Source of the DNA: Ammoniphilus resinae
GTDB taxonomy: Bacteria > Bacillota > Bacilli > Aneurinibacillales > RAOX-1
Assembly (NCBI RefSeq): GCF_017873965.1
Contig: NZ_JAGGKT010000001.1
Location: 1 to 64,000, forward strand
Reading direction: 5' to 3'
DNA: 64,000 nt
Shown: positions 56,357 through 64,000 of the stretch, in pieces
Position numbering within the stretch: position 1 is the stretch's first letter
Layout of the letters: the number at the start of each line of letters is the position of its first letter
Translations under genes and position numbers: made by a program
Notes under the pieces: generated by a model
Told to the model about the DNA's origin: nothing
Seen by the model: the letters and a program-made list of their open reading frames with translations, nothing else
Databases searched by the model: none

Positions 56357-57076
56357 ATGGAGAAATTAGACCTACTATACGAGGGCAAGGCCAAACGAGT
56401 TTACAAAACATCCGAAGAGGACCTCTACTGGATTGAATATAAAGATGACGCGACAGCCTTTAACGGTGAAAAGAAGGCACAAATTTCCGGTAAAGGTGTT
56501 CTCAATAACGAGATCAGTTCCATCCTTCTTACCTTACTAAAAGAAAAAGGGATCGAAAATCATTTAGTGAAAAAGCTATCTGCCACTGAGCAACTTGTTC
56601 GCCAGGTGGAAATCATCCCGATTGAAGTGGTTGTCCGCAATCGAGCCGCTGGTTCTTTTTCGAAAAGGTTGGGTGTTGAGGAAGGAAACCTTCTTCCTAA
56701 GCCGATTGTTGAATTCTACTATAAGGACGATGCACTCGGTGATCCGTTTATCAACGACGACCATATCGCCATACTGCAATTGGCATCCCCGAAGGAATTA
56801 GAGCTGATCAGAGAAACAGCCCTTAAAGTGAACGATATTCTATCTGCCCACTTAGGTGAACGTGGAATCACTGTAGTGGATTTCAAATTGGAATTTGGCA
56901 AGACAAGAGATGGACAAGTGATTCTGGCTGATGAGATTTCTCCAGATACTTGCCGTTTCTGGGATGCCAAAACAAATGAGAAATTAGACAAAGATCGCTT
57001 TCGACGTGATCTTGGTAACCTCATTGAAGCATATCAGGAAATAGCGAAACGATTAGGAGGAGAAATTCATGTTTAA
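56357..57076 (+). CDS. purC: phosphoribosylaminoimidazole-succinocarboxamide synthase
   Basis: This 239-residue SAICAR synthetase joins CAIR and aspartate with [38 protein letters not shown] and [14 protein letters not shown] are the expected signatures. GGAGGGG precedes the ATG. It overlaps purS by 8 bases. Confidence 0.98.
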   Translation: MEKLDLLYEGKAKRVYKTSEEDLYWIEYKDDATAFNGEKKAQISGKGVLNNEISSILLTLLKEKGIENHLVKKLSATEQLVRQVEIIPIEVVVRNRAAGSFSKRLGVEEGNLLPKPIVEFYYKDDALGDPFINDDHIAILQLASPKELELIRETALKVNDILSAHLGERGITVVDFKLEFGKTRDGQVILADEISPDTCRFWDAKTNEKLDKDRFRRDLGNLIEAYQEIAKRLGGEIHV

Positions 57077-57317
57077 GGCAACCGTTTTTGTCACATTAAG
57101 AGAGAGCGTCTTAGACCCTCAAGGAAGTGCAGTACGCGGATCATTGCATACCCTTGGTTTTGATGAAGTCGGGGAAGTGCGGATCGGAAAATATATGCAA
57201 TTAGAAATCGATTTAAACGATCGCGCTGCAGCTGAGGAACGTGTCAAAGAAATGTGTGAAAAGCTGTTAGCTAATACGGTAATCGAGGATTATCGTTATG
57301 AACTGCAGGAGGTCTAA
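57069..57317 (+). CDS. purS: FGAM synthase subunit PurS
   Basis: This 82-residue small subunit bridges PurQ and PurL in the three-part formylglycinamidine ribonucleotide synthase of Gram-positives. [15 protein letters not shown] and [22 protein letters not shown] are characteristic. GGAGGAG lies before the ATG, inside the end of purC. Confidence 0.97.
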   Translation: MFKATVFVTLRESVLDPQGSAVRGSLHTLGFDEVGEVRIGKYMQLEIDLNDRAAAEERVKEMCEKLLANTVIEDYRYELQEV

Positions 57318-57319
57318 AC

Positions 57320-58003
57320 ATGAATTTTGCAGTAATCGTATTTCCTGGTTCCAACTGTGACGTAGATATGTATAAGGCTGTAGAGGATTGTCTTGGACAG
57401 CCTGTTGATTATGTTTGGTATACTCAAACCGATCTTTCGAAATATGATGTGATCTTGATTCCTGGTGGTTTTTCTTATGGGGATTATCTCCGTACGGGAG
57501 CGATGGCTAGTTTAGCACCTGCTATGGAGTCTGTGAAAAAAGCCGCAGCAGAAGGGAAACTCGTGCTTGGGGTCTGCAACGGATTTCAGATATTAACGGA
57601 AGCCGGCTTGCTGCCTGGGGCTTTGCGCCGAAATCAATCCCTTAAATTCCACTGTAAGTACGTGGATCTAAAAGTAGAATCCAATTCCACTCCTTTTACC
57701 CTTGACTATCAAGAAGGGGAAATGATTAAAATTCCAATCGCACATGGCGAAGGAAATTATTATTGTGATCCGGAAACCCTGAAGAAACTACAGGAGAACA
57801 ACCAGATCGTCTTTCGTTATGAGGGTCTTAATCCAAATGGCTCTATTGATGAGATTGCTGGAATTATCAATGAGCAGGGAAATGTCCTTGGCATGATGCC
57901 GCATCCAGAACGTGCTGTACATGAATGGTTAGGTTCTGAAGATGGAAAACGGATGTTTACTTCGATTCTAAAGTATTGGAGGGAACGTAACGGTGCAGCA
58001 TAA
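57320..58003 (+). CDS. purQ: FGAM synthase glutaminase subunit PurQ
   Basis: This 227-residue class I amidotransferase supplies ammonia to Pur[13 protein letters not shown], the nucleophile Cys in [10 protein letters not shown] (about residue 86) and His/Glu in [10 protein letters not shown] near the end are present. It starts 2 bases after purS and overlaps purL by 11. Confidence 0.98.
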   Translation: MNFAVIVFPGSNCDVDMYKAVEDCLGQPVDYVWYTQTDLSKYDVILIPGGFSYGDYLRTGAMASLAPAMESVKKAAAEGKLVLGVCNGFQILTEAGLLPGALRRNQSLKFHCKYVDLKVESNSTPFTLDYQEGEMIKIPIAHGEGNYYCDPETLKKLQENNQIVFRYEGLNPNGSIDEIAGIINEQGNVLGMMPHPERAVHEWLGSEDGKRMFTSILKYWRERNGAA

Positions 58004-60224
58004 AGAACCTACTCCTACTGAAATCCAGGAACAAAAGGTTTACCGTGAAATGGGTTTAACCGACGAAGAATATGAAAAAGTATTAGAAATTATGGGCAGA
58101 AAGCCAAATTATACAGAAATCGGGATTTTTAGCGTCATGTGGTCTGAACACTGCAGCTACAAAAATTCCAAGCCTGTTCTACGTAAGTTCCCGACAAAGG
58201 GTCCGCGCGTTCTGCAAGGTCCTGGGGAAGGGGCTGGGATCGTCGATATTGGCGATAACCAGGCGGTTGTTTTCAAGATGGAAAGCCATAACCATCCTTC
58301 AGCGATCGAGCCCTATCAAGGCGCTGCGACAGGCGTCGGGGGGATTATCCGCGACGTATTTTCAATGGGGGCTAGACCAATTGCGATGCTCAATTCCCTT
58401 CGTTTCGGTGAACTCGATAACGCAAAAACAAAATATCTATTTGAAAATGTAGTTTCCGGGATTGCTGGATACGGAAATTGCATCGGGATTCCAACGGTTG
58501 GGGGAGAAGTTATGTTTGACCCTAGCTACGAAGGAAATCCGTTGGTGAATGCGATGTGTGTCGGGTTAATCAATCATGACGAAATTCAAAAAGGCGTAGC
58601 CAAAGGGATTGGTAACCCTGTGATCTATGTTGGGGCTTCAACAGGAAGAGATGGGATCCATGGAGCAACGTTTGCCTCAGAGGAACTCAGTGAAGAATCT
58701 GAAGCGAAGCGCCCAGCTGTTCAAGTGGGAGATCCATTTATGGAGAAGCTGTTGCTTGAAGCTACCCTTGAATTGATCCGTTCTGGATATGTCGTGGGGA
58801 TTCAGGATATGGGTGCAGCGGGACTAACCAGTTCCAGTTCAGAGATGGCAAGTAAGGCTGGGAACGGGATTGAATTAGATCTGGATATGGTGCCGCAACG
58901 TGAAACGGGAATGACCCCATATGAAATGATGCTTTCCGAATCCCAGGAGAGAATGCTTGTTGTTGTAAAGCAGGGCACAGAGGAAGAAGTCTATAAAATC
59001 TTTGAGAAATGGGGATTGCATGCCGTTGTTATCGGCCGTGTAACAGATGACGATCAGCTCCGCCTATTGCACAAAGGCGAAGTGGTTGCAGAAATCCCAG
59101 TTGATAAATTGGCAGAGGATGCGCCAGTGTACCACAAACCTTCCGCAGTTCCTGCTTATTATGAGCAATTTGCAGGGCTCGATACAACAGAAATCGAAGA
59201 AACGAAAGACTATGCAGATACATTATTGAAACTGTTGTCTTCACCAACCATTGCCAGCAAGGAATGGGTGTACAATCAATATGATTACATGGTTCGTACA
59301 AATACAGCGGTCATGCCTGGATCCGATGCAGCGGTGTTGGCGATTCGCGGCACTCGTAAGGCCTTAGCGATGACTACCGATTGCAACGCCCGTTATGTTT
59401 ACCTTGATCCATACCAAGGCGGAGCAATTGCAGTTGCCGAGGCAGCACGGAACGTGGTTTGTTCCGGAGCACTTCCATTAGCGATCACCGATAACTTGAA
59501 TTTCGGGAGTCCGGAAAAGCCGGAAATCTTCTGGCAGATAGAGCAGGCAGCAGAAGGGATCAGTGAAGCCTGCCGACAGTTGGAAGCACCTGTAATCGGA
59601 GGTAACGTCAGTCTTTACAATGAAACAAACGGTGTTGCGATCTATCCAACACCAACCATCGGAATGGTCGGGTTGATCGAAGACATGGATCATATCACAA
59701 CTCAGGACTTCAAAGCTGAAGGTGATCATATCCTGCTGCTCGGGGAAACCAAGGCGGAAATCGGCGGATCTGAATATCAAAAGCTAGTCTTGGGTCGGAT
59801 CGAAGGACGTCCGCCACAAATCAATTTGGAAAAAGAAAAGGCTATCCAAGCGACCGTTCTTAAGGCCATTCGCGAAGGATTGGTCAAGTCCGCACATGAT
59901 CTTGCCGAAGGGGGTCTTGCCGTTGCCTTGGCTGAATCTTGTATCGATGGAAACGTGGGTGCGGAAATTCAGTTGGATACGGAGCTTCGTGCGGATCTTA
60001 CATTATTTAGTGAATCTCAATCACGGATTTTGCTTTCCGTTGCACCCGATCATGTGGAAAAAGTGAAGGGTTTGGCATCGGAAGCAGGAGTAACAATCGC
60101 AGAACTTGGTAAAGTCACGGGAGAAAATTTAGTTATTCGATTAAATAACTCTGAAATCATAAATCAGCCTCTCTCAACATTGAAAGCGGCCTGGAAGGAT
60201 GCGATCCCATGTTTGATGACGTAA
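57993..60224 (+). CDS. purL: FGAM synthase large subunit PurL
   Basis: This 743-residue small-type PurL of the PurSQL complex carries out the ATP-dependent amidation of [26 protein letters not shown] near residue 50, [22 protein letters not shown], and [15 protein letters not shown] are present. The start is GTG 57993, 8 bases after GGAGGG and inside purQ; its end overlaps purF by 16 bases. Confidence 0.98.
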   Translation: MQHKEPTPTEIQEQKVYREMGLTDEEYEKVLEIMGRKPNYTEIGIFSVMWSEHCSYKNSKPVLRKFPTKGPRVLQGPGEGAGIVDIGDNQAVVFKMESHNHPSAIEPYQGAATGVGGIIRDVFSMGARPIAMLNSLRFGELDNAKTKYLFENVVSGIAGYGNCIGIPTVGGEVMFDPSYEGNPLVNAMCVGLINHDEIQKGVAKGIGNPVIYVGASTGRDGIHGATFASEELSEESEAKRPAVQVGDPFMEKLLLEATLELIRSGYVVGIQDMGAAGLTSSSSEMASKAGNGIELDLDMVPQRETGMTPYEMMLSESQERMLVVVKQGTEEEVYKIFEKWGLHAVVIGRVTDDDQLRLLHKGEVVAEIPVDKLAEDAPVYHKPSAVPAYYEQFAGLDTTEIEETKDYADTLLKLLSSPTIASKEWVYNQYDYMVRTNTAVMPGSDAAVLAIRGTRKALAMTTDCNARYVYLDPYQGGAIAVAEAARNVVCSGALPLAITDNLNFGSPEKPEIFWQIEQAAEGISEACRQLEAPVIGGNVSLYNETNGVAIYPTPTIGMVGLIEDMDHITTQDFKAEGDHILLLGETKAEIGGSEYQKLVLGRIEGRPPQINLEKEKAIQATVLKAIREGLVKSAHDLAEGGLAVALAESCIDGNVGAEIQLDTELRADLTLFSESQSRILLSVAPDHVEKVKGLASEAGVTIAELGKVTGENLVIRLNNSEIINQPLSTLKAAWKDAIPCLMT

Positions 60225-61654
60225 TTTGGGACAAACTAAACGAGGAATGTGGGGTATTTGGGGTATTCGGCCATGCTGATGCCCCTCAGCTTACTTACTA
60301 CGGGATTCACGCGCTTCAACACCGCGGACAGGAATCTGCTGGAATCTGTGCATCAGATGGGAAAAACTTCTCCTACCATCGGGGAATGGGACTGGTAACC
60401 GAGGCCTTTGGCAACGATGAACTGGATCATCTTCGAGGACATATCGCCATTGGCCATGTTCGCTATACAACGGCAGGGGAAAGCAAAATCGAGAATGCAC
60501 AGCCGCTTATTTTTAAATACAGCCATGGGAATTTGGCTTTAGCCCACAACGGGAATTTGGTGAATGCCAAACAAGTAAGACATCAGTTGGAACGCCAAGG
60601 ATCGATCTTTCAAACGACAAGCGACACGGAAGTGGTTGCACACTTAATTGCCCGTTCCGGCTATGACAAAATCGAAGAAGCTGTCAAAGAATCCTTGCGG
60701 ATGATAAAAGGGGCTTATGCGCTGCTAATCATGACGGAAAAGAAAATGATCGTCGCGCTTGACCCGAATGGACTTCGCCCACTTTCTTTGGCGAAGCTTG
60801 GTGATGCCTATGTTGTTTCATCGGAAACTTGTGCCTTTGATATTGTTGGGGCCACCTATCTACGCGAAGTGGAACCTGGAGAAATGGTTGTGATCGATGA
60901 AGACGGACTCCGCTCGGAGAGAGTATCCGGGAATACGCAGCGGGCCATCTGTTCTTTTGAATATATCTACTTCGCCAGACCTGACAGTGATATAGACGGA
61001 ATCAATGTTCACACGGCACGAAAACGCTTGGGCAGAGAGTTGGCCGCAGAAGCCCCAGTAGAGGCAGATGTGGTGACAGGTGTACCCGATTCCAGCATTT
61101 CTGCAGCCATTGGTTATGCCGAAGCGACAGGAATTCCTTATGAGCTAGGGCTCATCAAAAACCGCTATGTGGGGAGAACTTTTATCCAGCCTAGTCAGGA
61201 ATTGCGGGCAAAAGGTGTGCGGATGAAGCTAAGCGCCGTCCGTAAGGTCGTGGAAGGTAAGCGAGTCGTGATGATTGATGATTCGATTGTTCGGGGAACG
61301 ACAAGCGGTAGGATTGTGCAGATGCTACGTGATGCAGGGGCGAAAGAAGTCCATGTAAGAATCAGTTCACCGCCGGTCATGAATTCATGTTTTTATGGGA
61401 TCGATACATCAACTCGCGCCGAATTGATTGCAGCGAAGAAGAACATTGAAGAAATGCGGCAATTTATTGGAGCTGACAGCTTGGCCTTTTTATCGATTGA
61501 TGGACTGATGAGGGGAACAGGGAGAAATTCCGACCATCCGAATAATGGACATTGCCTGGCCTGCTTTACCGGACAATATCCAACGGAAATTTATGAAGAG
61601 ATTGAAGACGAAAGTGAAAGTGAAAACCACTGCGAAAGCCTAAGCAAGTCGTAG
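60209..61654 (+). CDS. purF: amidophosphoribosyltransferase
   Basis: This 481-residue enzyme commits PRPP to purine synthesis. A propeptide of 13 residues precedes the N-terminal nucleophile Cys ([10 protein letters not shown]). The PRPP motif is [16 protein letters not shown] near residue 355, and the [4Fe-4S] ligand Cys residues include those in [11 protein letters not shown], as in the oxygen-sensitive B. subtilis enzyme. It is followed by purM after 16 bases. Confidence 0.98.
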   Translation: MFDDVIWDKLNEECGVFGVFGHADAPQLTYYGIHALQHRGQESAGICASDGKNFSYHRGMGLVTEAFGNDELDHLRGHIAIGHVRYTTAGESKIENAQPLIFKYSHGNLALAHNGNLVNAKQVRHQLERQGSIFQTTSDTEVVAHLIARSGYDKIEEAVKESLRMIKGAYALLIMTEKKMIVALDPNGLRPLSLAKLGDAYVVSSETCAFDIVGATYLREVEPGEMVVIDEDGLRSERVSGNTQRAICSFEYIYFARPDSDIDGINVHTARKRLGRELAAEAPVEADVVTGVPDSSISAAIGYAEATGIPYELGLIKNRYVGRTFIQPSQELRAKGVRMKLSAVRKVVEGKRVVMIDDSIVRGTTSGRIVQMLRDAGAKEVHVRISSPPVMNSCFYGIDTSTRAELIAAKKNIEEMRQFIGADSLAFLSIDGLMRGTGRNSDHPNNGHCLACFTGQYPTEIYEEIEDESESENHCESLSKS

Positions 61655-61670
61655 TCAGGGGGCAGAGACG

Positions 61671-62714
61671 ATGAGTGATGCATACCGCCACGCGGGTGTT
61701 GACATAGATGCAGGGAATGAAGCTGTAGAAAGAATGAAGAAACATGTAAAAAGGACTTTTCGTCCGGAGGTTCTAACGGGTCTTGGGGGATTCGGTGCCC
61801 TTTTCCAACCGGATTTGAAAAAATATGAGGAACCCATCCTTGTTTCCGGTACAGATGGTGTGGGAACCAAATTAAAGCTGGCTTTTGCTATGGACAAGCA
61901 TGACACGATCGGTGTCGATGCTGTTGCCATGTGTGTCAATGACATTGTTGTGCAAGGAGCGGAACCACTGTTTTTCCTGGACTACTTAGCCTGTGGCAAG
62001 GTCGTTCCGGAGAAGATTGAAATGATTGTGAAAGGCATTGCAGACGGCTGTGAACAGGCCGGCTGTTCCTTAATCGGCGGTGAAACGGCTGAAATGCCAG
62101 GGATGTACACAGATGGCGAATACGATATTGCTGGTTTCTCGGTTGGAATGGTTGACAAAAAGAAACTAATTGATGGATCTGCGGTGAAAGCAGGAGACGT
62201 ATTAATCGGTCTTGCTTCAAGCGGAGTTCACAGCAATGGGTTTTCCTTGGTCAGAAAGGTTCTTTTGGAGGATAACAAATTATCCCTTACTTCCCGCATG
62301 GAAGAGCTAGACAATCAGGTGCTTGGAAACGTCCTGTTAGAGCCTACCCGCATTTATGTTAAGTCCATTCTAAGCGTATTAGAGGAAATCCCTCTACACG
62401 GTTTGGTGCATATGACAGGCGGCGGATTCTACGATAACATCCCAAGAATTGTTCCAGAAGGCTTGCAAGCGGAAATTCAAAAGGGAACCTGGTCCATTCT
62501 TCCGATTTTTAACCTGATCCAGGAAAAGGGCTCGATTTCCGATTACGATATGTTTAGGACATTTAATATGGGGATTGGCATGGTTTTAGTTGCCGATTCA
62601 AAAAATAAGGATGCTTTGTTAGATAAACTAAAAGCACTTGGGGAACAAGCCTATGTCATTGGTTCGATCCAAGAGGGTGATGAGGAAGTTCGGATTGTCG
62701 GAGGGAATGAATAA
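61671..62714 (+). CDS. purM: phosphoribosylformylglycinamidine cyclo-ligase
   Basis: This 347-residue AIR synthase closes the imidazole ring with [46 protein letters not shown] and [13 protein letters not shown] are the family signatures. Its TAA stop shares a base with the purN start (TAATG). Confidence 0.98.
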   Translation: MSDAYRHAGVDIDAGNEAVERMKKHVKRTFRPEVLTGLGGFGALFQPDLKKYEEPILVSGTDGVGTKLKLAFAMDKHDTIGVDAVAMCVNDIVVQGAEPLFFLDYLACGKVVPEKIEMIVKGIADGCEQAGCSLIGGETAEMPGMYTDGEYDIAGFSVGMVDKKKLIDGSAVKAGDVLIGLASSGVHSNGFSLVRKVLLEDNKLSLTSRMEELDNQVLGNVLLEPTRIYVKSILSVLEEIPLHGLVHMTGGGFYDNIPRIVPEGLQAEIQKGTWSILPIFNLIQEKGSISDYDMFRTFNMGIGMVLVADSKNKDALLDKLKALGEQAYVIGSIQEGDEEVRIVGGNE

Positions 62715-63316
62715 TGAAGATCGCTGTGTTTGCTTCCGGCTCCGGCTCCAACTTTTCCGCCATGATGGGGGCGATTCGGGCCGACAAACTGCCTGGTGTA
62801 GAGGTAGCTCTATTGGTTTGCGATCGCCCCGGAGCCTTGGTTGAGGGTCGGGCAGAACAGGAATCCATTCCTGTTTTTTCTTTTCAGCCTAAGCAGCATG
62901 CTGACAAGTTGGCTTACGAGCAAGTCATTTTGCAGGAATTAAAGAAAAAACAAGTGGAGTGGATCATCTTGGCCGGTTATATGAGATTGATCGGGGATAC
63001 CCTGTTAGAGGCTTATCAAGGGAGAATCATTAATTTACATCCATCCCTTCTTCCTGCTTTTACCGGTAAGGATGCCATTGGCCAAGCCCTAGAATATGGG
63101 GTGAAAGTAACCGGAGTTACCGTCCACTTTGTCGATGCTGGAATGGACACCGGACCGATTATCGCCCAAAGGGTGGTACCCATTTTGGAGGGGGATACCC
63201 GAGAAACGCTGACAAAGAGAATTCAAGAACAAGAACATCAATTATTGCCTGAAGTTGTGCGATTAGTACAAGAAGGAAAAGTGAAACTTATAGGCAGAAA
63301 GGTGGGAGTGCAGTGA
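62714..63316 (+). CDS. purN: phosphoribosylglycinamide formyltransferase
   Basis: This 200-residue folate-dependent GAR transformylase has [13 protein letters not shown] at the N-terminus, and the catalytic Asn-His-Asp set is represented by [21 protein letters not shown] and [14 protein letters not shown]. It overlaps purM by 1 base and purH by 4. Confidence 0.97.
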   Translation: MKIAVFASGSGSNFSAMMGAIRADKLPGVEVALLVCDRPGALVEGRAEQESIPVFSFQPKQHADKLAYEQVILQELKKKQVEWIILAGYMRLIGDTLLEAYQGRIINLHPSLLPAFTGKDAIGQALEYGVKVTGVTVHFVDAGMDTGPIIAQRVVPILEGDTRETLTKRIQEQEHQLLPEVVRLVQEGKVKLIGRKVGVQ

Positions 63317-64000
63317 AAAGAGCATTAATCAGTGTATCAGACAAAACGGGAATCGTTCCTTTTGCTAAGGAATTAGTGGAATTAGGTGTAGAGATTATCT
63401 CCACAGGGGGTACTGCGAAACTTCTAAAAGAGCAAGGAGTAAAGGTTACGGGTATTTCTGAGGTCACCGGTTTTCCAGAGATTCTCGATGGGCGTGTAAA
63501 AACCTTGCACCCTAACATTCATAGCGGACTGCTTGCCATTCGTGACAAGGAAGAGCACCAAAAACAGTTGGAAGAGTTAAAGATCCAGCCCATCGATTTG
63601 GTTGTGGTGAATCTTTATCCTTTTAAAGAAACCATTAGCAAAGAGAATGTTGCTTATGAGGACGCGATTGAAAATATTGATATCGGCGGCCCAACCATGC
63701 TTCGTTCTGCTGCGAAAAACCACGCTTTTGTCACCGTTGTCGTAGATGCAGGGGATTATCCTACGATTCTTGAAGAGGTGAAAGCGGGTGGGGATACTAG
63801 TCTTAAAACCCGTCGCCGTCTAGCAGCAAAAGTTTTCCGCCATACAGCAGCTTACGATGCCTTGATCTCCAATTACCTCACTGAACAAGTAGGGGAAGAA
63901 TGGCCAGATCAATTAACGGTTACCTTCGAAAAGGTGCAGTCGCTTCGTTATGGGGAGAATCCTCATCAAAAAGCAGGTTTCTATAAGGAGCCATTAGCAA
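63313..64000 (+). CDS. purH: bifunctional AICAR transformylase/IMP cyclohydrolase, 5' part
   Basis: The frame starts at GTG 63313 overlapping the purN stop and runs open to the window end (229 codons visible of about 510 expected). The N-terminal IMP cyclohydrolase domain is recognisable: [49 protein letters not shown] and [16 protein letters not shown]. The beginning of the transformylase domain ([14 protein letters not shown]) is reached at the edge. It performs the last two steps to IMP. The gene is truncated only by the window. Confidence 0.97.
   Translation, partial: MKRALISVSDKTGIVPFAKELVELGVEIISTGGTAKLLKEQGVKVTGISEVTGFPEILDGRVKTLHPNIHSGLLAIRDKEEHQKQLEELKIQPIDLVVVNLYPFKETISKENVAYEDAIENIDIGGPTMLRSAAKNHAFVTVVVDAGDYPTILEEVKAGGDTSLKTRRRLAAKVFRHTAAYDALISNYLTEQVGEEWPDQLTVTFEKVQSLRYGENPHQKAGFYKEPLA

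Overview
The window comes from an endospore-forming, low-to-medium GC member of the Bacillales. The evidence is strong gene-order conservation with Bacillus subtilis (acpS-nnr-ydcC-alr-ndoAI-ndoA ... tex-cmpA ... tsaE-tsaB-rimI-tsaD-ydiF ... rex-tatC-groES-groEL ... moxR-DUF58-yebA-guaA-pbuG-purEKBCSQLFMNH), sporulation-linked genes (cmpA, a SleB/CwlJ-type hydrolase), a HrcA/CIRCE-controlled groE operon, and Bacillales-type TPP and guanine riboswitches. My guess is the Paenibacillaceae side of the order (Aneurinibacillus, Ammoniphilus or Brevibacillus), but the window does not prove this.

Region 1 (1-3400, accessory). The 3' end of a 16S rRNA gene is followed by tRNA-Ala(GGC) but by no 23S gene. 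Then come three leftward loci: a TraX-family membrane protein, a decayed endonuclease-fold gene broken by a 5-bp duplication and fused to a small membrane protein, and a short-chain dehydrogenase controlled by a TPP riboswitch with its own terminator. Region 2 (3461-8070) has a secreted polysaccharide deacetylase, then a CggR-like regulator heading a pfkA-pyk glycolytic operon. Region 3 (8155-13104) is a divergent sugar-acid locus: a CdaR-type regulator facing glycerate kinase, a KdgT-type permease and a LarA-type nickel racemase. Region 4 (13181-16683) has a 14-TM drug exporter and a membrane molybdopterin oxidoreductase with a partner protein.

Region 5 (16698-29609) is the conserved acpS to tsaD block. 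It contains alanine racemase, the EndoAI/EndoA toxin-antitoxin pair, Tex, the tiny cmpA gene, and the tsaE-tsaB-rimI-tsaD operon that makes the t6A tRNA modification. Just after tsaD is a dense cluster of DnaA-box-like nonamers mixed with Spo0A-type boxes. Region 6 (29820-34506) holds a membrane alkaline-phosphatase-like protein with an unusual start, four tandem 51-52 bp palindromic repeats, the ABC-F protein YdiF and a 121-bp inverted-repeat element. Region 7 (34507-45260) has folate, molybdopterin, Rex and TatC genes, groESL, CheW, MscL, a SIMPL protein, a cell-wall hydrolase and tRNA-Gln.

Region 8 (45388-64000) begins with moxR-DUF58-transglutaminase. It then devotes about 14 kb to purines: guaA, a guanine-riboswitch-controlled pbuG permease, and a tightly overlapped purEKBCSQLFMNH operon preceded by a PurBox pair and cut by the window end inside purH. 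Several short palindrome families lie between genes, often where terminators are expected.
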